Assembly: GCA_900549865.1 (NCBI GenBank)
Contig: URPU01000009.1
Coordinates: forward strand, 1-38,777
From: an uncultured Eubacteriales bacterium
Lineage (GTDB): Bacteria > Bacillota > Clostridia > Oscillospirales > Oscillospiraceae
DNA: 38,777 bases
Reading direction: 5' to 3'
How positions within the stretch are numbered: the stretch's first letter is position 1; each line of letters opens with the position of its first letter. A model generated the notes under the pieces. It saw only the letters and a list, made by a program, of their open reading frames with translations, was not told where the DNA came from and did not search any database. Below are positions 24,129 to 32,549 of the stretch, one piece after another. A program made the translations under genes and the position numbers.

Positions 24129-25562
24129 ATGTATAGCCTGTATGGTTCTTACGATGTTATAGTCTGCGGCGGCGGCACGTCCGGCGTTGCCGCGGCTCTT
24201 CAGTCTGCCAGAAGCGGCGCAAAGACTCTGCTTATAGAGCGCGTCGGCCAGCTTGGCGGCCAGATGAATTTTTCCGGACCTCCGGGATTCTCCTACGCAC
24301 ACCTTTTCAACGCGCGCCATGAGCAGGTAGTGGGCGGCTTTGCCGAAGAGACCCACAATGCGCTGCTCAAGACCGGCGACGCACTGCCCCATATCCTGCC
24401 CAAGTGGCGCGGCGACTACACCTTCTCCTATGTCGATCCCGACAAGTGGGGCCTGCTGGTGTACCGTATGCTCACCGAGGCGAAATGCGAGATCATGCTC
24501 CACTCCCTCGTCGTTGAAGTCATCCGTGAGGGCAACGTCGTCAAGGGCGTTGTGTGCGAGCATCCGGGCGGACGCTCCGTCATTCTCGGCAAGGTCATTA
24601 TCGACTGCACCGGCGAGGGCGAAGTCGCCGTTCAGGCTGGCGCCGAGTATGAGATCGAGCCCGTGAACGTCCTTGAGCCCGCGACCGTCGCTTTCACTGC
24701 CGACGGCGTTGACTGGGACAAGGTCATGGATTACTTCCGCAATAATATAGACGACTTCCTCTTCGAGCAGGTTGCCGACCGTTTCCAGGGTATGACCATG
24801 GACGAGATAAAGCAGGCTGCTGCGAACGCCAAGGACATCACCGAAGTCGGCGAAATGATGGGCTTCCTCAAGTTCAAGAAGATCGGTATCGAGAATAACG
24901 AGTGGCACAACAAGTCCGGTGTGGGCTTCTTCATCATGCCCAAGGACGGCCACATTCTTGCCCACTTCCAGCACTCCTCTCAGGAGGACATGGCAGACTG
25001 CACCGACGTGCGCGATCTTACCCGCGTCGAGATCGAGTGCCGCCGCCAGAACGAGATCGCGTGGAAGTTCTTCAAAAAGTACGTGCCCGGCTTTGAAAAT
25101 GCATATATCACCAGAACCTGCCACGAGGCGCGTATCCGCGAGACCAGAAGGATCACCTGCGATTACCGCATCACCTCCGACGACGTCGCCGATGCAAGGA
25201 AGTTTGCCGACGTCATCGGCAAGAGCAGCTTCACCACGGGCGCAAAGCACGCCTGCGGCGACAAGGCGCTTGCGCTTCAGCAGGTCCGTCACCCCAAGGA
25301 CGGCGGCTCCAGCGATATCCCGTACCGCTCTCTCGTTGTGAAGGGGCTTGAAAATCTTCTCGTGGCCGGCAAGGCCATCTGCGCGGATCGTCCCTCTCAC
25401 CACCGCTTCCTGATGCAGACCACCGTCACCGGCGACGCCGCCGGTGTGGCCGCGGCAATGTGCGCCCAGAAGGGCATCACTCCCCGCCAGCTTGAGGATG
25501 AGGTCTCCGAGCTTCAGAAAGTCCTTGTTGAGCGCGGCGCGATACTCTTTGGTACTTACTGA
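24129..25562 (+). CDS. FAD-dependent oxidoreductase 2 (FAD_oxidored family)
   Basis: 477 residues, colinear with oxidoreductases 1 and 3. YDVIVCGGGTSGVAAA is at the N-terminus, followed by ERVGQLGGQMNFSGPPGFSYAHLF, VIIDCTGEGEVA, HNKSGVGFFIMP, RIRETRRITCDY and NLLVAGKAI. GGGAGGG precedes the ATG by about 6 nt. A tryptophan (EIAWKFFKKYVPGFENAYITRTCHEAR) and CHEAR replace the CPEVR of the other two copies near the expected substrate-side loop, hinting at a different substrate or partner (inference). Soluble, no export signal. Confidence 0.9.
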   Translation: MYSLYGSYDVIVCGGGTSGVAAALQSARSGAKTLLIERVGQLGGQMNFSGPPGFSYAHLFNARHEQVVGGFAEETHNALLKTGDALPHILPKWRGDYTFSYVDPDKWGLLVYRMLTEAKCEIMLHSLVVEVIREGNVVKGVVCEHPGGRSVILGKVIIDCTGEGEVAVQAGAEYEIEPVNVLEPATVAFTADGVDWDKVMDYFRNNIDDFLFEQVADRFQGMTMDEIKQAAANAKDITEVGEMMGFLKFKKIGIENNEWHNKSGVGFFIMPKDGHILAHFQHSSQEDMADCTDVRDLTRVEIECRRQNEIAWKFFKKYVPGFENAYITRTCHEARIRETRRITCDYRITSDDVADARKFADVIGKSSFTTGAKHACGDKALALQQVRHPKDGGSSDIPYRSLVVKGLENLLVAGKAICADRPSHHRFLMQTTVTGDAAGVAAAMCAQKGITPRQLEDEVSELQKVLVERGAILFGTY

Positions 25563-25577
25563 TCCGGCCAGTGTATT

Positions 25578-25645
25578 CCCGCCAAAAGGCGGCCGTCAGA
25601 ACGCCGGCCGGGCGGAGCCGCCGTGCACAAGCAGCGGCTCTGCCC
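25578..25645 (+). other. GC-rich hairpins between FAD oxidoreductases 2 and 3
   Basis: CCGCC/GGCGG with an AAAA loop (25578-25591) and a 12-bp stem with one G-T pair (25610-25621 with 25634-25645). There is no T-run, so a full terminator is unlikely. Confidence 0.45.
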
Positions 25646-25688
25646 AGCGCGGGAACGCTTTCTCATATTTATTGGAGGTAATATTAAA

Positions 25689-27149
25689 ATGATGAACTAT
25701 TACGGTTCTTATGACGTCGTCGTCTGCGGCGGCGGCACTTCCGGCGTGGCGGCGGCGCTTGCGGCCGCGCGCGACGGTGCAAAAACCCTGCTTATAGAGC
25801 GCGTCGGCCAGCTCGGCGGCCAGATGTGCTTCTCCGGCCCTCCGGGATTCTCCTACGCATGGCTGTACAATGCCCGCGGCGAGCGCATCGTCGGCGGCAT
25901 CGTCTGGGAGACCTATCAGAAGCTGCTGGCCGAAGGCCATGCGCTGCCCTCCCATCATCAGAAATGGCGCGGCTCCTATCAGTTCAACCTTGTCGATCCC
26001 GACTGGTGGGGCTACCTGATATACGACCTTCTCACCGAGGCTGGCTGCGAGCTTATGCTGCACAGCATGGTCACTGACGTTATCCGCACCGGCAATGACA
26101 TCAACGGCGTCATCTGCGAGCATCCGGGCGGAAAGTCCATGGTGCTTGCCAAGGTCGTTATCGACTGCACCGGCGAAGGCGAGGTCGCTTTCCGCGCTGG
26201 CGCGCAGACCGATGAGTGGTCCCGCGACAAGCTCGAACCCAGCACCGTTGCTTTCACTGCCGACGGCATCAACTGGGATGAGTTCATGGAGTACTTCATG
26301 AACAACCTCGACGAGTTTGACTTCAACCACGTCTACGAGCCTTACATAGACATGAACGAAGATCAGATCAGAGATATGATCCGCCAGAACGTCAAGTCCA
26401 TTGCGGACGTGGCGGAGGTCATGGGCTTCGTTTCCCTGCATAAGAAGGGCGTGGAGACCGGCGAGTGGCACAACAAGTCCGGTGTCGGCTTCTTCATCAT
26501 GCCGCGCGAGGGCGGCGTTATCCAGGCCCACTTCCAGCACTCCTCCCAGGTCGATAACGTTGACTGCTGCGACGTCAGAGACCTCACCAAGTGCGAGGTC
26601 GATTGCCGCGCGCAGGATGAGATCGCCTTCAAGTTCTTCAAGAAGTACGTTCCCGGCTTCGAGAACATGTACCTCACCCGCGTCTGCCCCGAGGTTCGCA
26701 TCCGCGAGACGCGCCGCGTAATGGGCGACTACATCCTCACGACCGAGGACATCGCCGAGGCGCGCCGCTTCCCTGATACCATCGGCCGCAGCAACTTCCC
26801 GGGCGGTGCAAAGCACGTCGTTCCCGGTGCTGACAACACCACCACCGGCACTGTCACCTCCTCCGCGATAAACGCGGTGCCCAAGGACGGCGGCTCCAAT
26901 GACATTCCTTACCGCTGCCTCGTTCCTCTGGGACTTGAGAACTTCCTCGTGGCCGGCAAGGCCGTCTCTGCGACCCGCGCCGCGCATCAGCGCTTCCTCC
27001 AGCAGACTATGGTCACTGGCGAAGCTGCCGGTACGGCTGCCGCGCTGTGCGTCAAGAAGGGCATCACTCCCCGCCAGCTTGAAGATCAGGTTTCCGAGCT
27101 GCAGGATAAGCTCCGCAGCAAGGGCGTGATTCTTGACGGAGTGCATTGA
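25689..27149 (+). CDS. FAD-dependent oxidoreductase 3 (FAD_oxidored family)
   Basis: 486 residues from the ATG at 25689 (TTGGAGG about 9 nt upstream); a longer frame from 25623 runs through the hairpin region. It has the same domain order as copies 1 and 2, with CGGGTSGVAAA, ERVGQLGGQMCFSG, VIDCTGEGEVA, HNKSGVGFFIMP and RIRETRRVMGDY. It differs in a ~10-residue insertion (GADNTTTGTVTSSAINAV) before PKDGGSND, and in MCFSG, which places a cysteine next to the expected flavin. It ends the cluster. Confidence 0.9.
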   Translation: MMNYYGSYDVVVCGGGTSGVAAALAAARDGAKTLLIERVGQLGGQMCFSGPPGFSYAWLYNARGERIVGGIVWETYQKLLAEGHALPSHHQKWRGSYQFNLVDPDWWGYLIYDLLTEAGCELMLHSMVTDVIRTGNDINGVICEHPGGKSMVLAKVVIDCTGEGEVAFRAGAQTDEWSRDKLEPSTVAFTADGINWDEFMEYFMNNLDEFDFNHVYEPYIDMNEDQIRDMIRQNVKSIADVAEVMGFVSLHKKGVETGEWHNKSGVGFFIMPREGGVIQAHFQHSSQVDNVDCCDVRDLTKCEVDCRAQDEIAFKFFKKYVPGFENMYLTRVCPEVRIRETRRVMGDYILTTEDIAEARRFPDTIGRSNFPGGAKHVVPGADNTTTGTVTSSAINAVPKDGGSNDIPYRCLVPLGLENFLVAGKAVSATRAAHQRFLQQTMVTGEAAGTAAALCVKKGITPRQLEDQVSELQDKLRSKGVILDGVH

Positions 27150-27174
27150 TCACACCTCTATCACACCGTCAGCT

Positions 27175-27213
27175 CCATAAAAAAGCAGACGCGCCGGTTT
27201 TCCGGCGCGTCTG
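27175..27213 (-). terminator. Terminator of lipid kinase operon
   Basis: A 12-bp perfect stem (27186-27197 with 27202-27213) and TTTT loop, followed on the minus strand by TTTTTT. A second long GC hairpin lies at about 27238-27270 without a T-run. The plus-strand cluster may end here too. Confidence 0.75.
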
Positions 27214-27292
27214 TGACTATACGCTCTATATAATGACCGCCGCCCTGCCGGAGCTTCCGGCGGGGCGGCATTGACTTCGTCTGCTTTATCCC

Positions 27293-28207
27293 TTACGCGT
27301 TGAAGAACTTCATGCCCTTCGGCACGATGAGATTCGCCGCGCCCGGCACAAGGCGGATGCGCACGCGCTTTGCGTACAGCGCCTCGCCGTCGATGTTCAC
27401 CACGTTGTCCTCGTCAAAGCCGATCTCGATCTCCGTGCCTTTGAGGTGAGTGATGTACTGGCTCAGCTCGTCGGCGCGGCCCTTGGCGTACTTGCCGATG
27501 AGCACGGCCAGCACCGGCAGGCTGACGCGGCGCGTGATGAAGAAGTCAAGCTCCCCGTCGTCGGGGCGGGCGGTCAGACTGGGATTGAAGCCGCCGCCGT
27601 AATAGCGCCCGTTGCACACGCACACCAGCGCGTGCTTGCCCTCGGCGTAAAAATCGCCGCATTTTATGTACATGTTTGTGTTTATGCCCTGAAAAACATT
27701 CACCACGGCCGACACGACGTAGCCCGCCGCGCCGCCGATAACGGGCAGGTGGCTGTACTTGTGCACGGACGTGCCGATGCGCGCGTCTATCCCGACGGAG
27801 CATATGTTGGCGCACCAGCGGCCGTTGCAGTCGATGAGGTCGATGGGGCGCTCACAGCCGTCAAGCAGCGCGTCAAGGTCGCGGTACATATCCGCCTCCT
27901 CGCCGAACATGCGGCAGAAGTCGTTGCCCGTGCCGGTGGGGAAGGGGCAGATCGCAACGTTCGGAAGCTGCGCCGCGCCGCACACGCACTCGTTGAAGGT
28001 GCCGTCGCCGCCGCAGGCGTACACGCGCAGATGCTCGCCGGAGGCGGCCTCCACGCGGATCTTGGCCGTCGCGTCCATCGGGGCGCGCGTGACGTATATC
28101 TCAAACTCCCCGCCGCGCTTGGCAAACGCGGCCTCCACCTTTGCCCGGACGGCATCCGTCGCGTCGTGCCCGCCGGCTGTGGGATTGACGATAAAAATAT
28201 GCTTCAT
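27293..28207 (-). CDS. Diacylglycerol/lipid kinase (DagK/YegS family)
   Basis: 304 residues. NPTAGG (8-13), the ATP-binding GGDGTFNE (66-73) and PTGTGNDF (90-97) are the diagnostic motifs of diacylglycerol-kinase catalytic domains, followed by a beta-sandwich C-terminal domain (NIDGEALYAKRVRIRLVP). It phosphorylates a lipid or related substrate at the membrane. AAGGAG precedes the ATG. It follows the methyltransferase gene by 25 bp in one leftward operon. Confidence 0.93.
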   Translation of the reverse strand: MKHIFIVNPTAGGHDATDAVRAKVEAAFAKRGGEFEIYVTRAPMDATAKIRVEAASGEHLRVYACGGDGTFNECVCGAAQLPNVAICPFPTGTGNDFCRMFGEEADMYRDLDALLDGCERPIDLIDCNGRWCANICSVGIDARIGTSVHKYSHLPVIGGAAGYVVSAVVNVFQGINTNMYIKCGDFYAEGKHALVCVCNGRYYGGGFNPSLTARPDDGELDFFITRRVSLPVLAVLIGKYAKGRADELSQYITHLKGTEIEIGFDEDNVVNIDGEALYAKRVRIRLVPGAANLIVPKGMKFFNA

Positions 28208-28232
28208 ATATCCGCTCCTTATTGCTCTTCCG

Positions 28233-29345
28233 TTATTTGAAGTACATGAAAAGATCGCACTTGATCATGCCGTTATACAGCTTGCGCTTCTTGTCGGCCG
28301 TCTTGCCGAAGCAGCGCTCAAACTCGGTGTGCGAGGAGAGAAGGTATAGCTGCCAGTTCTCCGTTTTGCGCCACGCCGCGCCGAAAGCGCTGTACAGCGC
28401 CTCGGCCTGCGCCTTTTCCATTATGCGCTCGCCGTAGGGCGGGTTCGTCACGATGACGCCGCGCTCCGTCTTTCTGTCGAACGCGGCGGCATCCGCCACC
28501 TCAAAGCGGACGATGTCGCCCACACCGGCGCGCGCGGCGTTCTCGCGCGCGATCTCAACGGCGTGCGGGTCGATGTCGCTGCCAATGATGCTGTAAGTGC
28601 CGTGAAACTCCCGGCTGCGCGCCTCGTCGCGCGCCTGCGCCCATATGCGCGGGTCAAATATGCGCCAGTTCATCGCGGAAAAGCGCCTGTTGAGGCCGGG
28701 GGCGATGTTGCGCGCGATGAGCGCGGCCTCTATGGGAATGGTGCCGCTGCCGCAGAAGGGGTCGATAAAATCATCGCGCCCGCGGTAGCGCGAAAGCTTC
28801 ACCATCGCCGCGGCCATGGTCTCCTTCAACGGTGCGGCGTTGTGCGCGGGCCTGTAGCCGCGCTTGTGCAGCCCCTCGCCCGATGTGTCGATGCATACGG
28901 AGACGTTGTCCTTCATTATGGAGAACTGCACCTGATAGGTCTCGCCGCTTTCGGGGAACCACTCAAGCCCGTACACGCCCTTGAGCCTTTCCACAATGGC
29001 CTTCTTTATTATCTTCTGACAGTCGGAGACGGAGAAAAGCTTTGAATTGAGGCTGTAGCCCTTCACAGGGAAGGCGGCGTCCTTTGCGATGAACTGCTCC
29101 CACGGCAGCGCCTTCACGCCCTGAAAAAGCTCCTCAAAGCTCACGGCGTCAAAGCGGCCAAGCTCGATCAGCACGCGCTCGCCGATGCGCAGGTTTATGT
29201 TCGCCGCGGCGACGGCGGCCTCCGTTCCGGTAAAATATACGCGTCCGTTCTCGGATGCGACGTTATCCATGCCCAGCCGCTTCAGCTCGTCGGCGATCGG
29301 CCCTTCAAGCCCCAGCAGGCACGGCACGCAGAGTTTAAGTTCCAT
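28233..29345 (-). CDS. THUMP-domain RNA methyltransferase (RlmL-N-terminal-like, class I)
   Basis: 370 residues. An N-terminal ferredoxin-like/THUMP region (about 1-155) is followed by a Rossmann methyltransferase with DPFCGSGT (195-202) for SAM binding and NPPYGERI (301-308), the NPPY catalytic motif of N-methylating enzymes. The family methylates guanine N2 in 23S rRNA or tRNA. It is shorter than E. coli RlmL because it lacks the second methyltransferase domain, as usual in Firmicutes. A TATAAT (complement) lies upstream near 29382, with no good -35. Confidence 0.92.
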   Translation of the reverse strand: MELKLCVPCLLGLEGPIADELKRLGMDNVASENGRVYFTGTEAAVAAANINLRIGERVLIELGRFDAVSFEELFQGVKALPWEQFIAKDAAFPVKGYSLNSKLFSVSDCQKIIKKAIVERLKGVYGLEWFPESGETYQVQFSIMKDNVSVCIDTSGEGLHKRGYRPAHNAAPLKETMAAAMVKLSRYRGRDDFIDPFCGSGTIPIEAALIARNIAPGLNRRFSAMNWRIFDPRIWAQARDEARSREFHGTYSIIGSDIDPHAVEIARENAARAGVGDIVRFEVADAAAFDRKTERGVIVTNPPYGERIMEKAQAEALYSAFGAAWRKTENWQLYLLSSHTEFERCFGKTADKKRKLYNGMIKCDLFMYFK

Positions 29346-29605
29346 TCTGCCCTCTTCTACATATATAGATTATATATCTGATTATACACTTGAATTAGAA
29401 TAGCATAATCCAATATATGTTGCAACAGGATTTTGAAGCGATGGGGGCGAAAAAGAGAAAAACCATTGGGAAATGAAAGAGCGGCGTTTTATACATATCA
29501 TTAGAAAATGTCATGATAAAACGACAAAACGGTTTACATAAATGCACATTGGCTAAAAAATGAAGCAATGAACGCAGAAAATGTGGATTTTTTGTGAATT
29601 AACTA

Positions 29606-29634
29606 TTGAAATTTTCGCAAAGATGAGTTATATT
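29606..29634 (+). promoter_or_regulatory. Promoter for the hypothetical protein-cstA pair
   Basis: TTGAAA (29606-29611), 17 bp, TATATT (29629-29634). It gives a leader of about 120 nt before the ATG at 29764. The rest of the AT-rich gap 29346-29605 shows no supported gene. Confidence 0.65.
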
Positions 29635-29763
29635 CTTATTAAAGAATTGGGAATAGATTTAATTATTCGTCAGAAAGTCATTGGCCGTATAGAGCGCCCG
29701 CAAGCAAAACCCGTTTTCGTGTTAATGCCTCCGGCCGCTTATCAGCTCTCGGGAGGGTGCCGG

Positions 29764-30270
29764 ATGGATCGGGCATTGTTTTTGGAAGTTCTTAAGGATT
29801 CATACAGCGCTTATTACAACATAGTTCCCGTGGCGGATGAGGACGCGCCTCTCGCTTTCAGGGCGGATTATTTTTCCCGGGATGAGCGTTACTGGCTGAC
29901 AAAGAACATCACGATGTGGGGCAACGAGAAGAACGAGTACGCCTACATCTTCGCCGCCGACAGCTTTGACTGCGCGCAGGTGGACGAATGCGTCAGGCGC
30001 GCGCTGGATGAGTCGCTTCCGCGCGTGAAGCCCCATAAGGAGCACCAGTGTTCCAACATCAAGGTTCTGTTCATCGCGGACAGGCTTGACGCGGCGACGG
30101 TGAAGCACATAAAAAAGCTGAAGTACAGCAAAAGCTATAAATTCTCCCTGCACGGCTATACGGAGCTTAAGGCAGGGGGCGTGGATCTTTCGGAGAAAAA
30201 GGTCTGCACGAACCGGGCCGGAAATGAGCTGGCCCCCTATTTCAGTAAGCTATTCGCAGCGAGGGACTGA
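29764..30270 (+). CDS. Hypothetical protein upstream of cstA
   Basis: 168 residues from the ATG at 29764, preceded by GGGAGGG. A longer open frame begins at 29581, but it contains the promoter and AT-rich leader, so it is rejected. The sequence is soluble and Lys/Asp-rich, with FSRDERYWLTKNITMWG and IKVLFIADRLDA as the most distinctive parts. No membrane segment or recognised catalytic motif is seen. It lies 55 bp before cstA on the same strand, so a role linked to that transporter is possible (inference). Confidence 0.7.
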   Translation: MDRALFLEVLKDSYSAYYNIVPVADEDAPLAFRADYFSRDERYWLTKNITMWGNEKNEYAYIFAADSFDCAQVDECVRRALDESLPRVKPHKEHQCSNIKVLFIADRLDAATVKHIKKLKYSKSYKFSLHGYTELKAGGVDLSEKKVCTNRAGNELAPYFSKLFAARD

Positions 30271-30325
30271 GGGGCTCTCGGCGAAAGCTATATATTTTAT
30301 ACTTTTTATTTAAGGAGTGAAAAGT

Positions 30326-32056
30326 GTGAGCGCAGTAATTATTCTTCTCATCGCATTCGCTCTGCTTGCTCTGGGCTACATCTTCTATGGCTCTTGGCTT
30401 GCAAAGCAGTGGGGTGTTGACCCCAACCATGAAACCCCGGCACACACCAGCTATGACGGGAAGGACTTCGTTCCTGCCAACCCCGCCGTGCTGATGGGCC
30501 ACCACTTCTCTTCCATCGCCGGTGCAGGCCCCATCAACGGACCTATCCAGGCCGCAGTTTTCGGCTGGGTCCCCGTTTTCCTGTGGATCGTTATCGGCGG
30601 CATCTTCTTCGGCGCAATGCATGACTTTGGTGCTCTGTTCGCCTCCATCCGCCACAACGGCGGCTCCATCGGCGAAGTCATCAAGGATGAGATAGGCGTC
30701 AAGGCACAGAGACTGTTCACCATCTTCGCCCTGCTCGTTCTCATTCTCGTCATTGCTTCCTTCACCGCAGTCGTGGCCGGCACCTTCGTTTCCGAAGGCC
30801 CCGTGTTCACCGTTGGCCGTGCAAACGTCAGCGGCAACGCCTCCACCGCGACCACCTCTCTTCTGTTCATCGTTATCGCTTTCATCTTCGGTTACTTCGT
30901 GTACCGCAAGAACTGCAAGGTCGGCCCCGCCACTGTCGTCGGCATCATCGGCATCGTGCTCATCACCATCGCCGGCCTGAACTTCGGTGTCAACGCCAGC
31001 CGCACCTTCTGGGTCCTCTTCATCGCAGTGTACATAGTCGTGGCTTCTCTGCTTCCTGTCTGGATGCTGCTCCAGCCGCGTGACTACCTGTCCTCCTTCC
31101 TGCTCTACGGCATGATGATCATCGCTTTCGTCGGTATCGTGTTCTCCGGCGCAACTGTTGAGCTGCCTGCATTCGCAGGCTGGAAGGGCCTCAACGGCTC
31201 CGCCTCCCTCTTCCCGACCCTGTTCATCACCGTCGCCTGCGGCGCAGTCTCCGGCTTCCACTCTCTCATCGGTTCCGGCACGACTTCCAAGCAGCTCGAC
31301 TCTGAGAAGGATGCAAAGGTCATCGGCTACGGCGCAATGATCGTTGAGTCCGCTCTTGCGATCATCGCCCTCATCGCTATCGGCGTTGTCTTCAAAGAGA
31401 CCAACATCGGCGGCGGCGACAAGTTCCTCCTCTCCGCACCTCCCACGATCTTCGCAGGCGGCGTTGCCACCATGGTCGCCACTATGTTCGGCGGCGTGGC
31501 AGACTTCTCCAACCCCGTTTACGACACCACCTACACCCTGCTGACTCTGGCAGTTTCTGTCTTTGCTCTTACCTCCCTTGACTCCGGCACGCGTCTTTCC
31601 CGCTACATGTTTGCCGAGCTGTTCATTCCCGAAGGCAAGACCCGCGACGAGCTGACCGGCGCACGCAAGTTCTTCTCTCACCCGCTCGTGTCCACCCTTA
31701 TCATGGTCATCATCGGCTGCGGTATGGGCTTCATGGGCCTGAACCAGATCTGGGGCGTGTTCGGCGCTGCGAACCAGCTCCTTGCCGGTATAGCAATGCT
31801 GGCAGTTGCTGCATGGCTGGGCAACATCGGCAAGAACAACAAGATGTTCTTCGTTCCGATGGTCTTCATGCTCTGCGCGACCATCACCTCCCTCACCATG
31901 ACCATCATCGCCAAGATCAAGCTCATCGCCGCCGCTGGCGCCGCATGGGGCGACTGGTTCCAGATGATCTGGTCCATCGGTCTTATCGTTCTGGCTGTCA
32001 TCCTCGTTGTCGAGGGCGTACAGGTCATGACCAAGAAGGAGAAGAAGCAGGCCTAA
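30326..32056 (+). CDS. cstA: Carbon starvation protein CstA (peptide/pyruvate transporter family)
   Basis: 576 residues with about 16 hydrophobic membrane segments. CstA hallmarks are GHHFSSIAGAGPINGP (near residues 53-68), GAMHDFGALFASIRHNG, HSLIGSGTTSKQ and the C-terminal GVFGAANQLLAGIAML. The start is the GTG at 30326, eight bases after AAGGAG; the GTG at 30317 lies inside the ribosome site. Family members import peptides or pyruvate when carbon is short. It is followed by a strong terminator. Confidence 0.95.
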   Translation: MSAVIILLIAFALLALGYIFYGSWLAKQWGVDPNHETPAHTSYDGKDFVPANPAVLMGHHFSSIAGAGPINGPIQAAVFGWVPVFLWIVIGGIFFGAMHDFGALFASIRHNGGSIGEVIKDEIGVKAQRLFTIFALLVLILVIASFTAVVAGTFVSEGPVFTVGRANVSGNASTATTSLLFIVIAFIFGYFVYRKNCKVGPATVVGIIGIVLITIAGLNFGVNASRTFWVLFIAVYIVVASLLPVWMLLQPRDYLSSFLLYGMMIIAFVGIVFSGATVELPAFAGWKGLNGSASLFPTLFITVACGAVSGFHSLIGSGTTSKQLDSEKDAKVIGYGAMIVESALAIIALIAIGVVFKETNIGGGDKFLLSAPPTIFAGGVATMVATMFGGVADFSNPVYDTTYTLLTLAVSVFALTSLDSGTRLSRYMFAELFIPEGKTRDELTGARKFFSHPLVSTLIMVIIGCGMGFMGLNQIWGVFGAANQLLAGIAMLAVAAWLGNIGKNNKMFFVPMVFMLCATITSLTMTIIAKIKLIAAAGAAWGDWFQMIWSIGLIVLAVILVVEGVQVMTKKEKKQA

Positions 32057-32099
32057 TAGCCGCTCTATCCTGACGGACCGATAAAACAGCAGATGTTTT

Positions 32100-32134
32100 C
32101 CGCCCGCTGTGCTTTCGCACGGCGGGCGGTTTTT
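32100..32134 (+). terminator. cstA terminator
   Basis: A 12-bp GC-rich stem with one mismatch (32100-32111 with 32118-32129), loop CTTTCG, then TTTTT. Confidence 0.9.
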
Positions 32135-32193
32135 CATGCGCGCCCTGCCGCCCGCAGTCCGGGCGGCGTTTCATATCGTAATCGAAGTGCATA

Positions 32194-32222
32194 TTGAAAA
32201 AATGATATAAAAAGTGTATTAT
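32194..32222 (+). promoter_or_regulatory. Promoter upstream of the MITE-like element
   Basis: TTGAAA (32194-32199), 17 bp, TATTAT (32217-32222). A 12/13-bp tandem repeat of AAAAGTGTATTAT occupies 32210-32235. Transcription would start close to the left end of the element. Confidence 0.6.
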
Positions 32223-32232
32223 AAAAGTGTAT

Positions 32233-32510
32233 TACCCTCGGTTGACAAGGACACACACGGTTTTGACTGGCAGAAAGAATGCCCATACATCCTCAAAGAC
32301 CTTGCAAATACACAAAGTATTCTCTGCGGCCTTTTCGTCGTCTGACCGCTTTTCTGCCTCGTCAAAACTGCTTGCACCTGACAGCGATGGATTTTCGAGC
32401 GATTTTTGGCTTTTGAGGCGCAGATGTGTCGTAACCCATCAAGATGAAAAGGGCAAAAAGCGCCGGAAAGACGCGCCGTCAGGCGTATGTGCTCTTGTCA
32501 ACCGAGGGTA
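32233..32510. mobile_element. 278-bp MITE-like element with 17-bp terminal inverted repeats
   Basis: TACCCTCGGTTGACAAG (32233-32249) is the exact reverse complement of 32494-32510. The similarity continues inward for several bases (GACACACAC against AGCACATAC). Both ends are bounded by TA, the target duplicated by mariner/IS630-type elements. The interior has no gene. It sits in the leader between a promoter and the secreted-protein gene. A stable structured leader is the alternative explanation. Confidence 0.6.
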
Positions 32511-32549
32511 CTTAGTCCAAGAATATCTGAAAAGGAGCCACGGCCGAAA

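Noticed and set aside
22313..24130. 605-residue open frame opposite the UGSC-like gene
   Set aside because: Antisense shadow; it covers the promoter and ribosome site of the sense gene and has no recognisable domain.
29581..29763. N-terminal extension of the protein upstream of cstA
   Set aside because: The segment holds a TTGAAA-17-TATATT promoter and AT-rich leader; the ATG at 29764 has a proper ribosome site.
30242..32137. 631-residue open frame opposite cstA
   Set aside because: Low-complexity Asp/Glu/His/Gly-rich translation typical of an antisense shadow of a membrane protein gene.
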